This document shows positions 1 through 7,493 of a stretch of 49,269 bases of DNA, in pieces. The stretch's first letter is position 1. Every line of letters begins with the position of its first letter. Origin of the DNA: DASSKA01 sp035765755 (GTDB lineage Bacteria > Actinomycetota > Actinomycetes > Propionibacteriales > Nocardioidaceae); contig DASTWW010000081.1 in assembly GCA_035765755.1 (NCBI GenBank), positions 1-49,269 of the forward strand, written 5' to 3'. The notes beneath the pieces were generated by a model that worked only from the letters and a program-made list of their open reading frames with translations, did not search any database and was not told where the DNA came from. The position numbers and the translations under genes were made by a program.

Positions 1-1
1 G

Positions 2-586
2 CAGCAGTACCACATGGCCGTCTCCCAGGTCGCCCAGACCTCGTTGCGATCGGTGATCGGGCGTGCCGACCTGGACACGCTGCTCTCCGATCGTGACCAG
101 ATCAACGCCGAGTTGCAGGCCGTCATCGACGCCCCCACCGAAGGGCCATGGGGACTGCACATCGAACGCGTCGAGGTCAAGGACGTCGCCCTTCCTGAAG
201 GGATGAAGCGGTCCATGTCGAGGCAGGCCGAGGCCGAGCGGGAACGGCGAGCCAGAATCATCGCCGCCGACGGAGAATACCAGGCGTCCACCAAGCTGGC
301 CCTGGCCGCAAACGCGATGGCGGACACCCCCGGGGCACTGCAGCTGCGCCTGCTCCAGACCGTTGTCGATGTCGCCGCCGAGAAGAACAGCACCCTCGTG
401 ATGCCTTTCCCGGTGGAGCTTCTGCGCTTCTTCGAAAGCGCCGCAGCGGCGACGCAGGCACCCTCGGCTACTGAGGAACCCGACGTATCGACCAACAGGC
501 ACCAGGCCGCCGCCGCGCTGGACGTCGAACCTCTTGCAACTGTTGGCGACGTTGCCAACACCGGCCCAGTGACCGTCGCGAAATGA
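2..586 (+). CDS. SPFH/band-7 (slipin-like) protein, 5' end outside window
   Basis: C-terminal two thirds of an SPFH-domain protein of the slipin/stomatin type. Such proteins are membrane-associated oligomers thought to organise membrane microdomains, often together with an NfeD partner. The reading frame is already open at base 2 (QQYH before the first ATG at 14), so the true start and the expected N-terminal membrane segment lie upstream of the window. Visible hallmarks are AQTSLRSVIG, the acidic/basic QAEAERERRARIIAADGE helix that forms the family's coiled coil, and the late LVMPFPVELL motif. The last 50 residues are a low-complexity tail. The family assignment is firm; any partner gene would be upstream and cannot be seen. 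Confidence 0.9.
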   Translation, partial: QQYHMAVSQVAQTSLRSVIGRADLDTLLSDRDQINAELQAVIDAPTEGPWGLHIERVEVKDVALPEGMKRSMSRQAEAERERRARIIAADGEYQASTKLALAANAMADTPGALQLRLLQTVVDVAAEKNSTLVMPFPVELLRFFESAAAATQAPSATEEPDVSTNRHQAAAALDVEPLATVGDVANTGPVTVAK

Positions 587-872
587 GTGTGAGCAGCCTC
601 CCCGGTCGTGAGCTGCATTGGCTTGCGTTCTCCTCCCCCCCGCCGATGTCGGGGTAGACCACGAACACGCACTGTCGGGACACTGGAGACCAGATCGCAC
701 GGTTATCGAACGGGTGGCCCGGGCGGGGGATGGCTCGTGTCAAGACAGCGTGCCGTGTTGTGCGGCGCGACCACAAGACGGTAAGCAGGTCATCGAGACC
801 GAGGAGGCGTTTGTCGGCAGGACTGCCGCCGGTGCCGCGGCTCTTCAGCTGCTCGCTACGTCTGAGTGGGCG

Positions 873-2558
873 CTATGCATCAACGACGATGGTGATGATA
901 AGAGGACTGCGGCGGAATTTCTTGTACGCCCACCGGCCGACCTCACGGGTGATCATCTGCTCGAGCTGGTGCGCTTCTCCGATTCCTTCCGCCGCTGCCT
1001 TAGCGAGGGTTTTCTCGACGACAGGGACGGCGGCCTGGAATCCCTCGGGATCATGGACGAAGCCCCGGATGAGGAAGTCCGGCTCTTCAGCCAGCTTCCC
1101 TGTGTCAGCGTCAACGAGGGCCAGCACCGTGACAACCCCTTCTTGGGCGAGCGTGCGCCGGTCTTTCAGCGACGTTTCGGTTGCGCCACCGACGGTCTGT
1201 GCGTCGACGTAGACGTTGCCTGCTGGGACCTTTCCCGTGATCTTCGCGCGCCCCTTCACCAGGTCGACCACTACGCCGTCCTCGGCGATGACGACCCGCT
1301 CGGGATCGACTCCGGTTCTGATCGCCAGGTCGGCGTTGGCTTGTAGGTGCCTCCACTGTCCGTGCACCGGCATCACGTTGGCCGGACGGACGACGTTGTA
1401 GCAGTAGGCCAGCTCGCCGGCGCTGGCGTGACCCGAGACGTGGACCTTCGCGTTGCCCTTGTGCACCACCTTGGCGCCCCAGCGGGTGAGTCCGTTGATG
1501 ACTGATGAGATGGCGTTCTCGTTGCCGGGGATGACCGAGCTGGCCATCAGTACTGTGTCACCTTCGCCCACCCTGATCTTGTGCTCGCGGTTGGCCATCC
1601 TGGACAGCGCCGCCAGCGGTTCGCCCTGGGATCCGGTGCAGACGATTGCGACCTTCTTCGGGGACATCCGTTCCAGCTGCTCGAACGGAGCGACGAGATC
1701 CTCGGGGTACCAGAGGTAGCCCAGGTCCCGGGCGACACCCATGTTGCGCACCATGGACCGGCCGACGAAGGCGACCTTCCGGCCGTGCGCCTCGGCAGCG
1801 TCAAGGACTTGCTGGATGCGGTGGACGTGGCTGGCGAAGCTGGACACGATGATGCGTCGGGGCGCTGTTCGGAAGACGGTCTCGATCGCCGGCGTGAGCT
1901 CTCGCTCGGACATGGTGAACCCAGGGACCTCCGCATTGGTGGAGTCGGTCAAGAACAGATCGACACCCTCCTCGCCCAGACGTGCGAAGCCGCGCAGGTC
2001 GGTGATGCGGTCGTCGAGCGGGAACTGGTCCATCTTGAAGTCCCCGGTGTGCAGGACCAGACCGGCCTTGGTGCGGATCGCCACTGCGAGCCCGTCGGGG
2101 ATGGAGTGGTTGACAGCCAGGAACTCCAGGTCGAACGGTCCGAACGTGACTCGGCCGCCTTCCTTGACCTGGTTCAACTCGGGTTTGATCTGGTGCTCTT
2201 TGAGCTTGGCCTCGAGCAGCGCAAGCGTGAGCCTGGAGCCCACGACCGGGATGTCCCGCCGTTCGCGCAGGAGGTACGGGACTCCGCCGATGTGGTCCTC
2301 GTGTCCGTGCGTCAGGACAACGGCGACGATGGCGTCGAGTCGCTCCCGGATCGAGCCGAAGTCGGGAAGGATGACGTCAATTCCTGGCTGGTGCTCCTCG
2401 GGGAACAGCACTCCGCAGTCGACGATGAGCAGCTTTCCGCGGTGCTCGAACACGGTCATGTTGCGACCGATCTCTCCGAGGCCACCAAGCCCGACGATGC
2501 GTAGGCCGTCCGCTGGGAGTTTCGGGGGACGCTGTAGTTCTGGATGCGGGTGGCTCAC
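873..2558 (-). CDS. rnj: Ribonuclease J
   Basis: 561-aa metallo-beta-lactamase/beta-CASP nuclease, the normal length of actinobacterial RNase J. It matures and degrades RNA in the cytoplasm with 5'-exo- and endonuclease activity. The zinc-binding HGHEDH motif is at residues 84-89, followed by the further ligands in HTGDFK and VHGQWRH. The beta-CASP domain includes VGRSMVRNMGVA and the tail carries the usual C-terminal domain. The start is GTG (AGCCACCCG follows), and the N-terminus LRIVGLGGLGEIGRNM fits the family. In many actinobacteria rnj lies beside dapA; here no dapA is present and the gene stands alone between the SPFH gene and a long intergenic region. Confidence 0.96.
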   Translation of the reverse strand: MSHPHPELQRPPKLPADGLRIVGLGGLGEIGRNMTVFEHRGKLLIVDCGVLFPEEHQPGIDVILPDFGSIRERLDAIVAVVLTHGHEDHIGGVPYLLRERRDIPVVGSRLTLALLEAKLKEHQIKPELNQVKEGGRVTFGPFDLEFLAVNHSIPDGLAVAIRTKAGLVLHTGDFKMDQFPLDDRITDLRGFARLGEEGVDLFLTDSTNAEVPGFTMSERELTPAIETVFRTAPRRIIVSSFASHVHRIQQVLDAAEAHGRKVAFVGRSMVRNMGVARDLGYLWYPEDLVAPFEQLERMSPKKVAIVCTGSQGEPLAALSRMANREHKIRVGEGDTVLMASSVIPGNENAISSVINGLTRWGAKVVHKGNAKVHVSGHASAGELAYCYNVVRPANVMPVHGQWRHLQANADLAIRTGVDPERVVIAEDGVVVDLVKGRAKITGKVPAGNVYVDAQTVGGATETSLKDRRTLAQEGVVTVLALVDADTGKLAEEPDFLIRGFVHDPEGFQAAVPVVEKTLAKAAAEGIGEAHQLEQMITREVGRWAYKKFRRSPLIITIVVDA

Positions 2559-3296
2559 GACGCCACGCTAACCGAGTGGTCCGCGTCCGCCTCCGCGGAG
2601 TCTCCGATGGCCACTCAGCCGCTCGGCGCGGACTCCGCTCCGCGCCGCGTCGTGACGTTTCTCAGCTCAGCCGGCGGACTGCTCGTCACCCACGACACCC
2701 ACGGCGTCGGGTCGGTCGTCGCGGCTGACGCACACGGGTGACCGTGAACTTCGGCGCCCGGACCCTACGACAGCCGAGCCCGTTCGCGAAGATGGAGGAG
2801 CTCTGACCAGGCCCCCGGGCCTCTCAGGGTGCCGGCCCGGGACGGTCTGTGCCGTCGCCACCGAGCCGGAGACTGGCCGCGACCGAACTTGAGTCCGATA
2901 CGCGCCCCGGCGTCGGAGAGACCCATCAGCTCGGCGATGCGTCACCGCCGCTGATTGGCGCCGCGCGATGAAGGATCCAGGCAGCGGTGGGTAGCTCTGC
3001 CGTGCTTCACCCGGCGAACGGTGACCGAGCGGTTGGCTTGGCCCAAACCTGCTGCGAGATGAATCGACATCCGCGCTGCTCGGTGGCAGTGCCGGTGCGA
3101 CGATGGTGGCTCACGACTCGCGCACTGCTAGGCTGGGCACGTTGAAGGAACCGCTCGGCGTTTCACGCGGCCGTCGGTCGTGGCTCATCTCAATGATCTT
3201 GGTTTTCGGTTTCCGCTGGACATCAGGCGCAGCAAGGATGTCTTCAGCGTGGTGCTGGGCAGGTCGCCCGGACCGGAATTACCGAAGGTAAGAGAA
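2559..3296. other. Intergenic region between rnj and the cold-shock gene
   Basis: 738 bases with no convincing gene. The open frames here have arginine/serine-rich translations typical of antisense reading in high-GC DNA and match no family I know. The right-hand 165 bases probably hold the promoter and long 5' leader of the cold-shock gene. The left end must carry the promoter of rnj, which reads leftwards. Confidence 0.6.
3107..3134 (+). promoter_or_regulatory. Candidate promoter of the cold-shock gene
   Basis: TAGGCT at 3129-3134 resembles an actinobacterial -10 element. TGGCTC at 3107-3112, 16 bases upstream, is a weak -35. If correct, the transcript has a leader of roughly 155 bases before the ATG at 3297, which is the leader length known for cspA-type genes. 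The -35 match is poor, so this is tentative. Confidence 0.25.
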
Positions 3297-3500
3297 ATGG
3301 CACAGGGAACCGTCAAGTGGTTCAACGACGACAAGGGCTTCGGCTTCATCGCACAAGACGGCGGCGGCGCTGACGTCTTCGTCCACCACACCGCGATCGC
3401 CGGCACCGGCTTCAAGTCCCTCAGGGACGATGCGCGGGTCGAGTTCGAGATCAACCAGGGCCCGAAGGGCCCCCAGGCCGAGAACGTCCGCGCTCTCTGA
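3297..3500 (+). CDS. Cold-shock protein (CspA family)
   Basis: 67-aa single cold-shock domain, the standard family length. It binds single-stranded RNA/DNA and acts as an RNA chaperone in the cytoplasm. Both nucleic-acid-binding motifs are intact: KGFGFIAQ (RNP1-type) near residue 15 and VFVHHTAI (RNP2-type) near residue 30. The start is ATG 3297, giving the canonical MAQGTVKWFND, with a purine-rich AAGGTAAGAG just upstream; longer in-frame extensions do not resemble the family. The gene is monocistronic and is followed 13 bases later by a strong hairpin. Confidence 0.95.
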   Translation: MAQGTVKWFNDDKGFGFIAQDGGGADVFVHHTAIAGTGFKSLRDDARVEFEINQGPKGPQAENVRAL

Positions 3501-3513
3501 TCTCCCTTTCCAG

Positions 3514-3550
3514 CGACGGCGGCTCCGGACATGCACCGGGGTCGCCGTCG
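3514..3550 (+). terminator. Hairpin terminator after the cold-shock gene
   Basis: CGACGGCG (3514-3521) pairs with CGCCGTCG (3543-3550). The stem continues inward through CTCCGG/CCGGGG with G-T wobbles to a 7-base loop (3529-3535), about 15 pairs in all. Only a short T-rich stretch follows, as is common in actinobacteria. Confidence 0.65.
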
Positions 3551-3845
3551 TGCACTTTCTCCGCGGCACTCGTGCGTCGGCTGTTACGGGACGCGTGGAA
3601 TCAAAGTAGCGTCGAAGCAGACCCAACCGTCGCCCACGCTCGTTTTTGGGGCGCTACGAAGCTGCCACGTTGTTGCAGCCGACAGACGGCTGGTAAGACG
3701 CTGTTGCGGGGCGGTAGGAAGGACTCGCTCGTGCCAGTCAGTCGGCCGGGTAGTGTCGACTTCGCCCCTGCGAAGCGTTTGGAGCGTCCGAGAATGGGGC
3801 CGGGCCAATGGCGATGAACGTGTCTGTTCGACGTCGAAGTACACC
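3551..3845. other. Intergenic region before paralog 1
   Basis: About 295 bases after the hairpin in which I see no gene, tRNA or clear promoter. The stretch looks less GC-rich than its surroundings, and it begins the patchy accessory interval that extends to about 7.1 kb. Confidence 0.5.
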
Positions 3846-4253
3846 ATGACCAGCGGCGAAGGCGAGGCCGCCGGCGGCCCTCCGTTTGACGCTCGTTGCG
3901 TCGCCTTGGCTGAGTACCTGCGGAGATCCGCGGCATCGTTCTCGATGTCTGCCGACTCCACCGATGGGGCGCGTACGGCAGAGGCGGGCATGGCGTTGTT
4001 GGACGCGGCCGTCATTGCTGAGTCGCTGCCAAGCGACGATGCGGGGATCCGGGTGTTGTCCGAAGCCGGTCTTTTCGAGTCGATGCCGGGTGGAAGAGCG
4101 TTGTTCGTGGAGGCTGCGGCGATCCGTGCTGCTGTTCTGCGCGCGCTCGTGTCGGAGGCGCAGGACGGTCGCGCCATCATCGCGAAGTTGGTCGCGACGG
4201 CCGCGAGGCTTAGCGGTGACGGCGACCCCCACCTACGGGGTCAGGAACCTTAG
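3846..4253 (+). CDS. Hypothetical protein, paralog 1 of a FESMPGG family, probably truncated
   Basis: 135-aa protein of a family I do not recognise. Residues from about 20 to 115 align clearly with the gene at 5825-6466. Shared blocks are LAEYLRRSAASF versus LAAYLRQRAAAF, GMALLDAAVIAE versus GIALLDAALIAH, LSEAGLFESMPGG versus LSEAGRFESMPGG, and a matching AQDG...LVATA segment. The predicted fold is mostly helical, with no signal peptide or membrane segment. The paralog continues for another 80 residues or so, whereas this copy ends in an unrelated tail exactly where an IS1380 transposase fragment begins on the other strand. It may therefore be a truncated allele. The function is unknown. Confidence 0.65.
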   Translation: MTSGEGEAAGGPPFDARCVALAEYLRRSAASFSMSADSTDGARTAEAGMALLDAAVIAESLPSDDAGIRVLSEAGLFESMPGGRALFVEAAAIRAAVLRALVSEAQDGRAIIAKLVATAARLSGDGDPHLRGQEP

Positions 4254-4544
4254 CCACACTCGGCGCATCCCGCCGTGACGCAACATGGCCATGTCGTCGA
4301 CGGAGTCCGCGCCCGCGGCCATTCCCGCCACGAGCAAGGCCACCTTCAACCCGGCGTTGGCGTGCTTGGCGGTCGGCACCGTCAAGTACGTCTGAGCCAG
4401 CGTGTGCAACCCGGCCGACTGCGCCAACCCGGACAGCGGAACCATGCCCGCCGACGCCACCAGATTCGGGTCATCGAACCGCGCAGAACCCGCCCCGGTG
4501 AATTGGAACCTTCGACAAGTCCCAATCTCCAGCCCCAGGGGCAT
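4233..4544 (-). pseudogene. IS1380-family transposase remnant (N-terminal part)
   Basis: The minus-strand translation contains the characteristic start of IS1380-family transposases: FTGAGSARFDDPNLVASAG, then GLHTLAQTYLTVPT, ANAGLKVALLVAGMAAGADS and DDMAMLRHGGMRRV. Full-length members run to about 450 residues. Here the similarity stops after roughly 90 residues at MRRVW, and the frame closes within ten codons. The catalytic core is missing, so this is a dead fragment. Its broken end abuts the 3' end of the preceding hypothetical gene, suggesting that insertion and deletion occurred there. Confidence 0.8.
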
Positions 4545-4676
4545 CCGCTCGCTACCCGGGCTAAGCGTTCTCCTCGATGTCGCTCGGATCGCGTACCTGG
4601 CGTATGGTCGGACTTCCAGACCGGAACGGAGCCCTCACAGCAGGCCCGCCAGGGCTGGGTCCGAGGGGACGTCACG

Positions 4677-4745
4677 ATGACTACTCACATCATCCGGAGC
4701 GATCGGCGCAAGCCGGGCGTGGCTCGACGGGTCCGGCTTGATTGA
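4677..4745 (+). CDS. Possible 22-codon leader ORF
   Basis: A very short frame beginning MTTHIIRSDRRK, preceded at a good distance by GAGGGG (GAGGGGACGTCACG-ATG). The same GTCACG-ATG context occurs before the ORF at 5360. Its TGA lies inside TTGATTGA and so overlaps the proposed TTG start of the next gene by eight bases, an arrangement compatible with translational coupling. The peptide is basic and matches nothing I know. It is listed because of the ribosome-binding site and the overlap, not because of homology. Confidence 0.3.
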   Translation: MTTHIIRSDRRKPGVARRVRLD

Positions 4746-4926
4746 GTTCGACTTCCACGAAGATGCCTACACTGGGACTGGATGGGCGGGCCGCCGCTGG
4801 CGAATCACCCGCGGACCGGCGGGGTGGCGATTGGAGTTCCGCGACCCCGGCGATAAAACCTTCACATATGCGGGCACGCACGCAACCGTGTTTGCCGCCC
4901 AGACAGAAGCGGGCCGGGAGCGCTGA
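4738..4926 (+). CDS. Small hypothetical protein, 62 aa
   Basis: An acidic/aromatic small protein (IEFDFHEDAYTG, then RRWRITRGPAGWRLEF) with the composition of a genuine soluble beta-rich protein rather than an antisense artefact. The start is uncertain: TTG 4738 overlaps the stop of the short upstream frame, and no ATG is available in frame. No conserved domain is recognised. It sits between the IS1380 remnant and a 430-base gap. Confidence 0.4.
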   Translation: MIEFDFHEDAYTGTGWAGRRWRITRGPAGWRLEFRDPGDKTFTYAGTHATVFAAQTEAGRER

Positions 4927-5359
4927 GACCGCGGCGAAGCGCCGCTGGGATGGGTGACGGCATCTAGAGCCGCAATCAGCGTGGACAGTCCAAGTCACGC
5001 TCGCAGCGACGGGGTGCCGTGTTGCCGGCGTCCAGCCTGGCGGCTGACCGGTCGTCGAGAGTGCGACCCTCTTGGTCCACTTCTACCGCGGTCTCGTCGC
5101 GTGGCCTGGTCCTCGCGGCCAGCACGGATCGGTTTGGGATTCGTTCCTGGTGTTCACGCCGATGATGGCGTCCGGAAGGCCGGGCGCCCCTTTCGCGGGG
5201 GATAAGGCCAACACTCGACGTCGGCGGCCGGCGCTGGCGCAAATGGCCTATCCGAGCGGATCCACGGGTCGGCTCGGTGCGAGAGTAGGGTGGGCACGAC
5301 TACGGTGGCCGGAAGTCTCCACATGGACTCCTCCGGTGCCGCTGAGAGGCGGTGTCACG
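4927..5359. other. Intergenic region before the three-gene run
   Basis: 433 bases with no supportable gene; the frames on both strands give arginine/proline-rich nonsense. TAGGGT near 5287 could serve as a -10 for the downstream genes, but no convincing -35 accompanies it. Confidence 0.4.
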
Positions 5360-5572
5360 ATGGCGCCGGAACGCCCTTCGTCGGAACCCCCTCCCGCGAC
5401 CGCCGCCCCGAGCGGGGCGGACTTGACGGTGGCAGCGAATCTGGCCACTGGCCGCGCTGCTGGACCGGCACCCGAAGGCGAGCGGCTGAGCGCCGGGCCG
5501 GGGCTGTGGCATGATCGCGGCCGCTCGTGGTGGTATCCGAACCCGGTCGCTCCTTCAGACCGCATCAGATAG
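5360..5572 (+). CDS. Small proline/alanine-rich hypothetical protein, 70 aa
   Basis: A short frame starting MAPERPSSEPPPATAAPSG, with a GAGAGGCGG ribosome-binding-like sequence upstream and the context GTCACG-ATG also seen at 4677. It is probably intrinsically disordered, and ends in an aromatic, basic segment (RGRSWWYPNP). Only one base separates its stop from the GTG of the next frame, and that frame in turn overlaps the paralog gene by four bases, so the three would be co-translated. No known family; coding status is moderately likely from the packing alone. Confidence 0.35.
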   Translation: MAPERPSSEPPPATAAPSGADLTVAANLATGRAAGPAPEGERLSAGPGLWHDRGRSWWYPNPVAPSDRIR

Positions 5573-5573
5573 C

Positions 5574-5828
5574 GTGAGGGCCGACCTCTTGCCCCAAGGA
5601 ACCCGCGGGTGGACCCTTCGGTGGCAGATCGACGATGGCCGGGGAGAGCGCGTCCGCTTGAGGATCTCCCGGGTCGGCAACTGTGGCACCGGTGAGCTGA
5701 GCATCGTGGTCCCAAACATCGACCAGCCCACCACGCCGGCCGTGGCCCGCGCGGCCGTCGCCAGCGACCTGCGAGTGGACTCCGACTCGGGCACCTCCAA
5801 AGCCAAGAAGCCGTGCCAAGACGTATGA
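5574..5828 (+). CDS. Small hypothetical protein, 84 aa
   Basis: It begins GTG one base after the previous stop and ends with a TGA that overlaps the ATG of the next gene (ATGA at 5825-5828). The middle looks like a beta-sheet protein (GWTLRWQIDDGRGERVRLRI, then GTGELSIVVPN), followed by a polar tail. No domain is recognised. The direct overlap with the well-supported paralog gene is the main evidence that it is translated. Confidence 0.45.
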   Translation: MRADLLPQGTRGWTLRWQIDDGRGERVRLRISRVGNCGTGELSIVVPNIDQPTTPAVARAAVASDLRVDSDSGTSKAKKPCQDV

Positions 5829-6466
5829 CGCACAGCGATGCCCATGTCCACTCCTACGCCGTGGATCCGCGCGCCGCTGCCTTGGCCGCCTACCTGCGGC
5901 AACGTGCCGCCGCCTTCTCCCGGTCGGCCGACGTCATCGACTCGTCCACGACCCCACGAGTAGGAATCGCGCTGCTCGATGCCGCGCTGATTGCCCACGC
6001 AATGGCCGCGGACGACCCGCGGATCACAGCACTATCGGAGGCGGGACGGTTCGAGTCGATGCCCGGCGGCACCGCAAGGTTCGTCGAGACTGCCGCCGTG
6101 CGTGCTGCCTTCCAGCGGCCGATCGTCGGTCCAGCTCAGGACGGCGGCGCCATCCTCGCCCTTCTCGTCGCCACCGCGACGGCGCCCGACCCACCGACCG
6201 ATCCGCGAGTCCATGTCACGACTGCGTTGGGGCGGCGTCATCCGATGCCATACCGACTGGCCCAACGGCGCGTCGAGCTCGCCCGGGCTCGAAGCTTCGC
6301 CGCGCTGCGCCGCCAGGGGCCGCAGGTCGCCAACGGTGACGCTAGAGCAGCTGCCGCGAAGCTGCTGGCATGCCTGGAGGCCTACGTCGCCGAGATGCTC
6401 GCTCAGCACTTGCCTGTCCCACCGGCGCTACGAGATGAGCTACGCCTGCGACGCAGGCTGAGGTGA
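5825..6466 (+). CDS. Hypothetical protein, paralog 2 of the FESMPGG family
   Basis: 213-aa, mostly helical cytoplasmic protein homologous to the gene at 3846-4253. Its first 110 residues carry AAYLRQRAAAFSRSAD, GIALLDAALIAH, LSEAGRFESMPGG and LLVATA. The C-terminal 80 residues (RLAQRRVELARARSF onward) are basic and helical and have no counterpart in paralog 1. The start chosen is ATG 5825, which forms an ATGA overlap with the preceding frame; a GTG at 5813 is possible but would extend into that gene. I do not know the function. The duplicated core and strict conservation of the FESMPGG block indicate a selected protein. Confidence 0.7.
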   Translation: MTHSDAHVHSYAVDPRAAALAAYLRQRAAAFSRSADVIDSSTTPRVGIALLDAALIAHAMAADDPRITALSEAGRFESMPGGTARFVETAAVRAAFQRPIVGPAQDGGAILALLVATATAPDPPTDPRVHVTTALGRRHPMPYRLAQRRVELARARSFAALRRQGPQVANGDARAAAAKLLACLEAYVAEMLAQHLPVPPALRDELRLRRRLR

Positions 6467-6759
6467 CCGGTAGCAACGATTCCGGCGGAAACGAACATCC
6501 GCCAGGCGTACGAGGAAGGCGCCGCCCAAGGTTGGGGCCTCCACTGAGATCCGGCCAGTGGAAAGCAGCCGGTGAGCCTCAGCCGAGGCAACCGCGGCGA
6601 GATGGGTTCGTTATTTCGCGGGACCGTGGTCCACCAACTCAGACGTGGAAGGCCTGGTGCAGTGGCTGTTGCCGAGCAGGCGGTGGTCGCGGCGCACCTG
6701 GCCATCCTGCATCCGGGGTGGTCGGCCGGTGCCTTGGTAGCGCTTGGATGTGTCGGGGA

Positions 6760-6945
6760 TCAGTTTCCGGAGTAGTCGCCGGTGACCGCGTCGACCATCC
6801 GGACGTTGAGATCCGGCGCGCGCAGGATGACGCGGGTTCGGGCGTGGGTCCGACCGATTCCGATGGAGGCGGCCCGGCGTTCGGCCGCGAGTTCCTGGGC
6901 CTGCGCCGGAGCGAGCGCACGTCGTGCCTGCCGGTTCTCGATCAT
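6760..6945 (-). pseudogene. C-terminal remnant of an IS481-like integrase/transposase
   Basis: The minus-strand frame includes IGIGRTHARTRVIL followed by DLNVRMVDAVTGDY. This strongly resembles the end of IS481-type transposases, where IGIGRTHA...DL.VRV.DA.TGE precedes the C-terminal tail. Upstream of it (higher coordinates) no catalytic DDE core is found, and the normal tail is replaced. The flanks 6467-6759 and 6946-7157 contain no other feature I can support, so the whole interval between paralog 2 and the STAS gene looks like decayed mobile DNA. Confidence 0.5.
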
Positions 6946-7157
6946 CAGCCTACGCGCGGCGGCTGGACGCGACTTGGTGGCGGCGCCGTCCGGCTCGGGA
7001 GGCCAGGACGGCGGCGTGCAGGCGTCCGCCTGATTGCACGTTGGCGGCCGCCGACCGGGCCAACTAATGTCGTACGCGCCAACGGCCCAAGTCTCCGGGC
7101 AGGCCCGTCCGCGACGCGGCCGCCCACAAGCGCATTGCTATGAAGGAAGGGGTCGCC

Positions 7158-7493
7158 GTGCCGGCTGACGAGTTGGTGATCACGTGGGAGGGACAGCCCG
7201 TCCGCGTCACGGTGGTCGGCGAGATCGACCTGGCCACCCGTGAGCAGTTCAAGCAGGCGCTGGCGCGGATGCTGGGTGCGGATGGCGACACACGGCTGGA
7301 CCTTCGGGGCGTGCCGTTCATGGACACGCACAGCGTGACGGCGGTGGTGCACTGCGCGGAGCGGCTGCACCGGGAGGGTGGCCGGCTGATCGTGGAGCAT
7401 CCACCCAGTTCGCTGGTTCGGGTCTTCCAGATCCTGTGGGCAGACCAAAACGGGTCACGGCTGCACATCGCAGGTGAACGGGACGAGCAGTGA
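7158..7493 (+). CDS. STAS-domain protein (anti-sigma factor antagonist-like)
   Basis: 111-aa single STAS domain (VRVTVVGEIDLATREQFKQAL, then RLDLRGVPFMDTHSVTAVV). Such proteins normally bind or release an HATPase anti-sigma factor. The position that holds the phosphorylated Ser in SpoIIAA-type antagonists (DSSG) reads DTHS here, so classical serine phosphorylation is doubtful. The start is GTG 7158, directly after AAGGAAGGGG; an ATG at 7140 would place that ribosome-binding site inside the gene. The stop overlaps the next gene by four bases (GTGA), so the two are coupled. Confidence 0.85.
   Translation: MPADELVITWEGQPVRVTVVGEIDLATREQFKQALARMLGADGDTRLDLRGVPFMDTHSVTAVVHCAERLHREGGRLIVEHPPSSLVRVFQILWADQNGSRLHIAGERDEQ

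Noticed and set aside
815..828. CGGCAG-GA-CTGCCG as terminator of rnj
   Set aside because: The loop is only two bases and no T-run follows on the minus strand; weak compared with the hairpin after the cold-shock gene.
618..1346. Long plus-strand open frame opposite RNase J
   Set aside because: It is the reverse of a clearly conserved gene; its translation matches no family and reflects high-GC antisense openness.
2667..2945. Minus-strand open frame in the rnj-csp gap
   Set aside because: Arg/Ser-rich translation, no recognised motif and no start context; considered non-coding.
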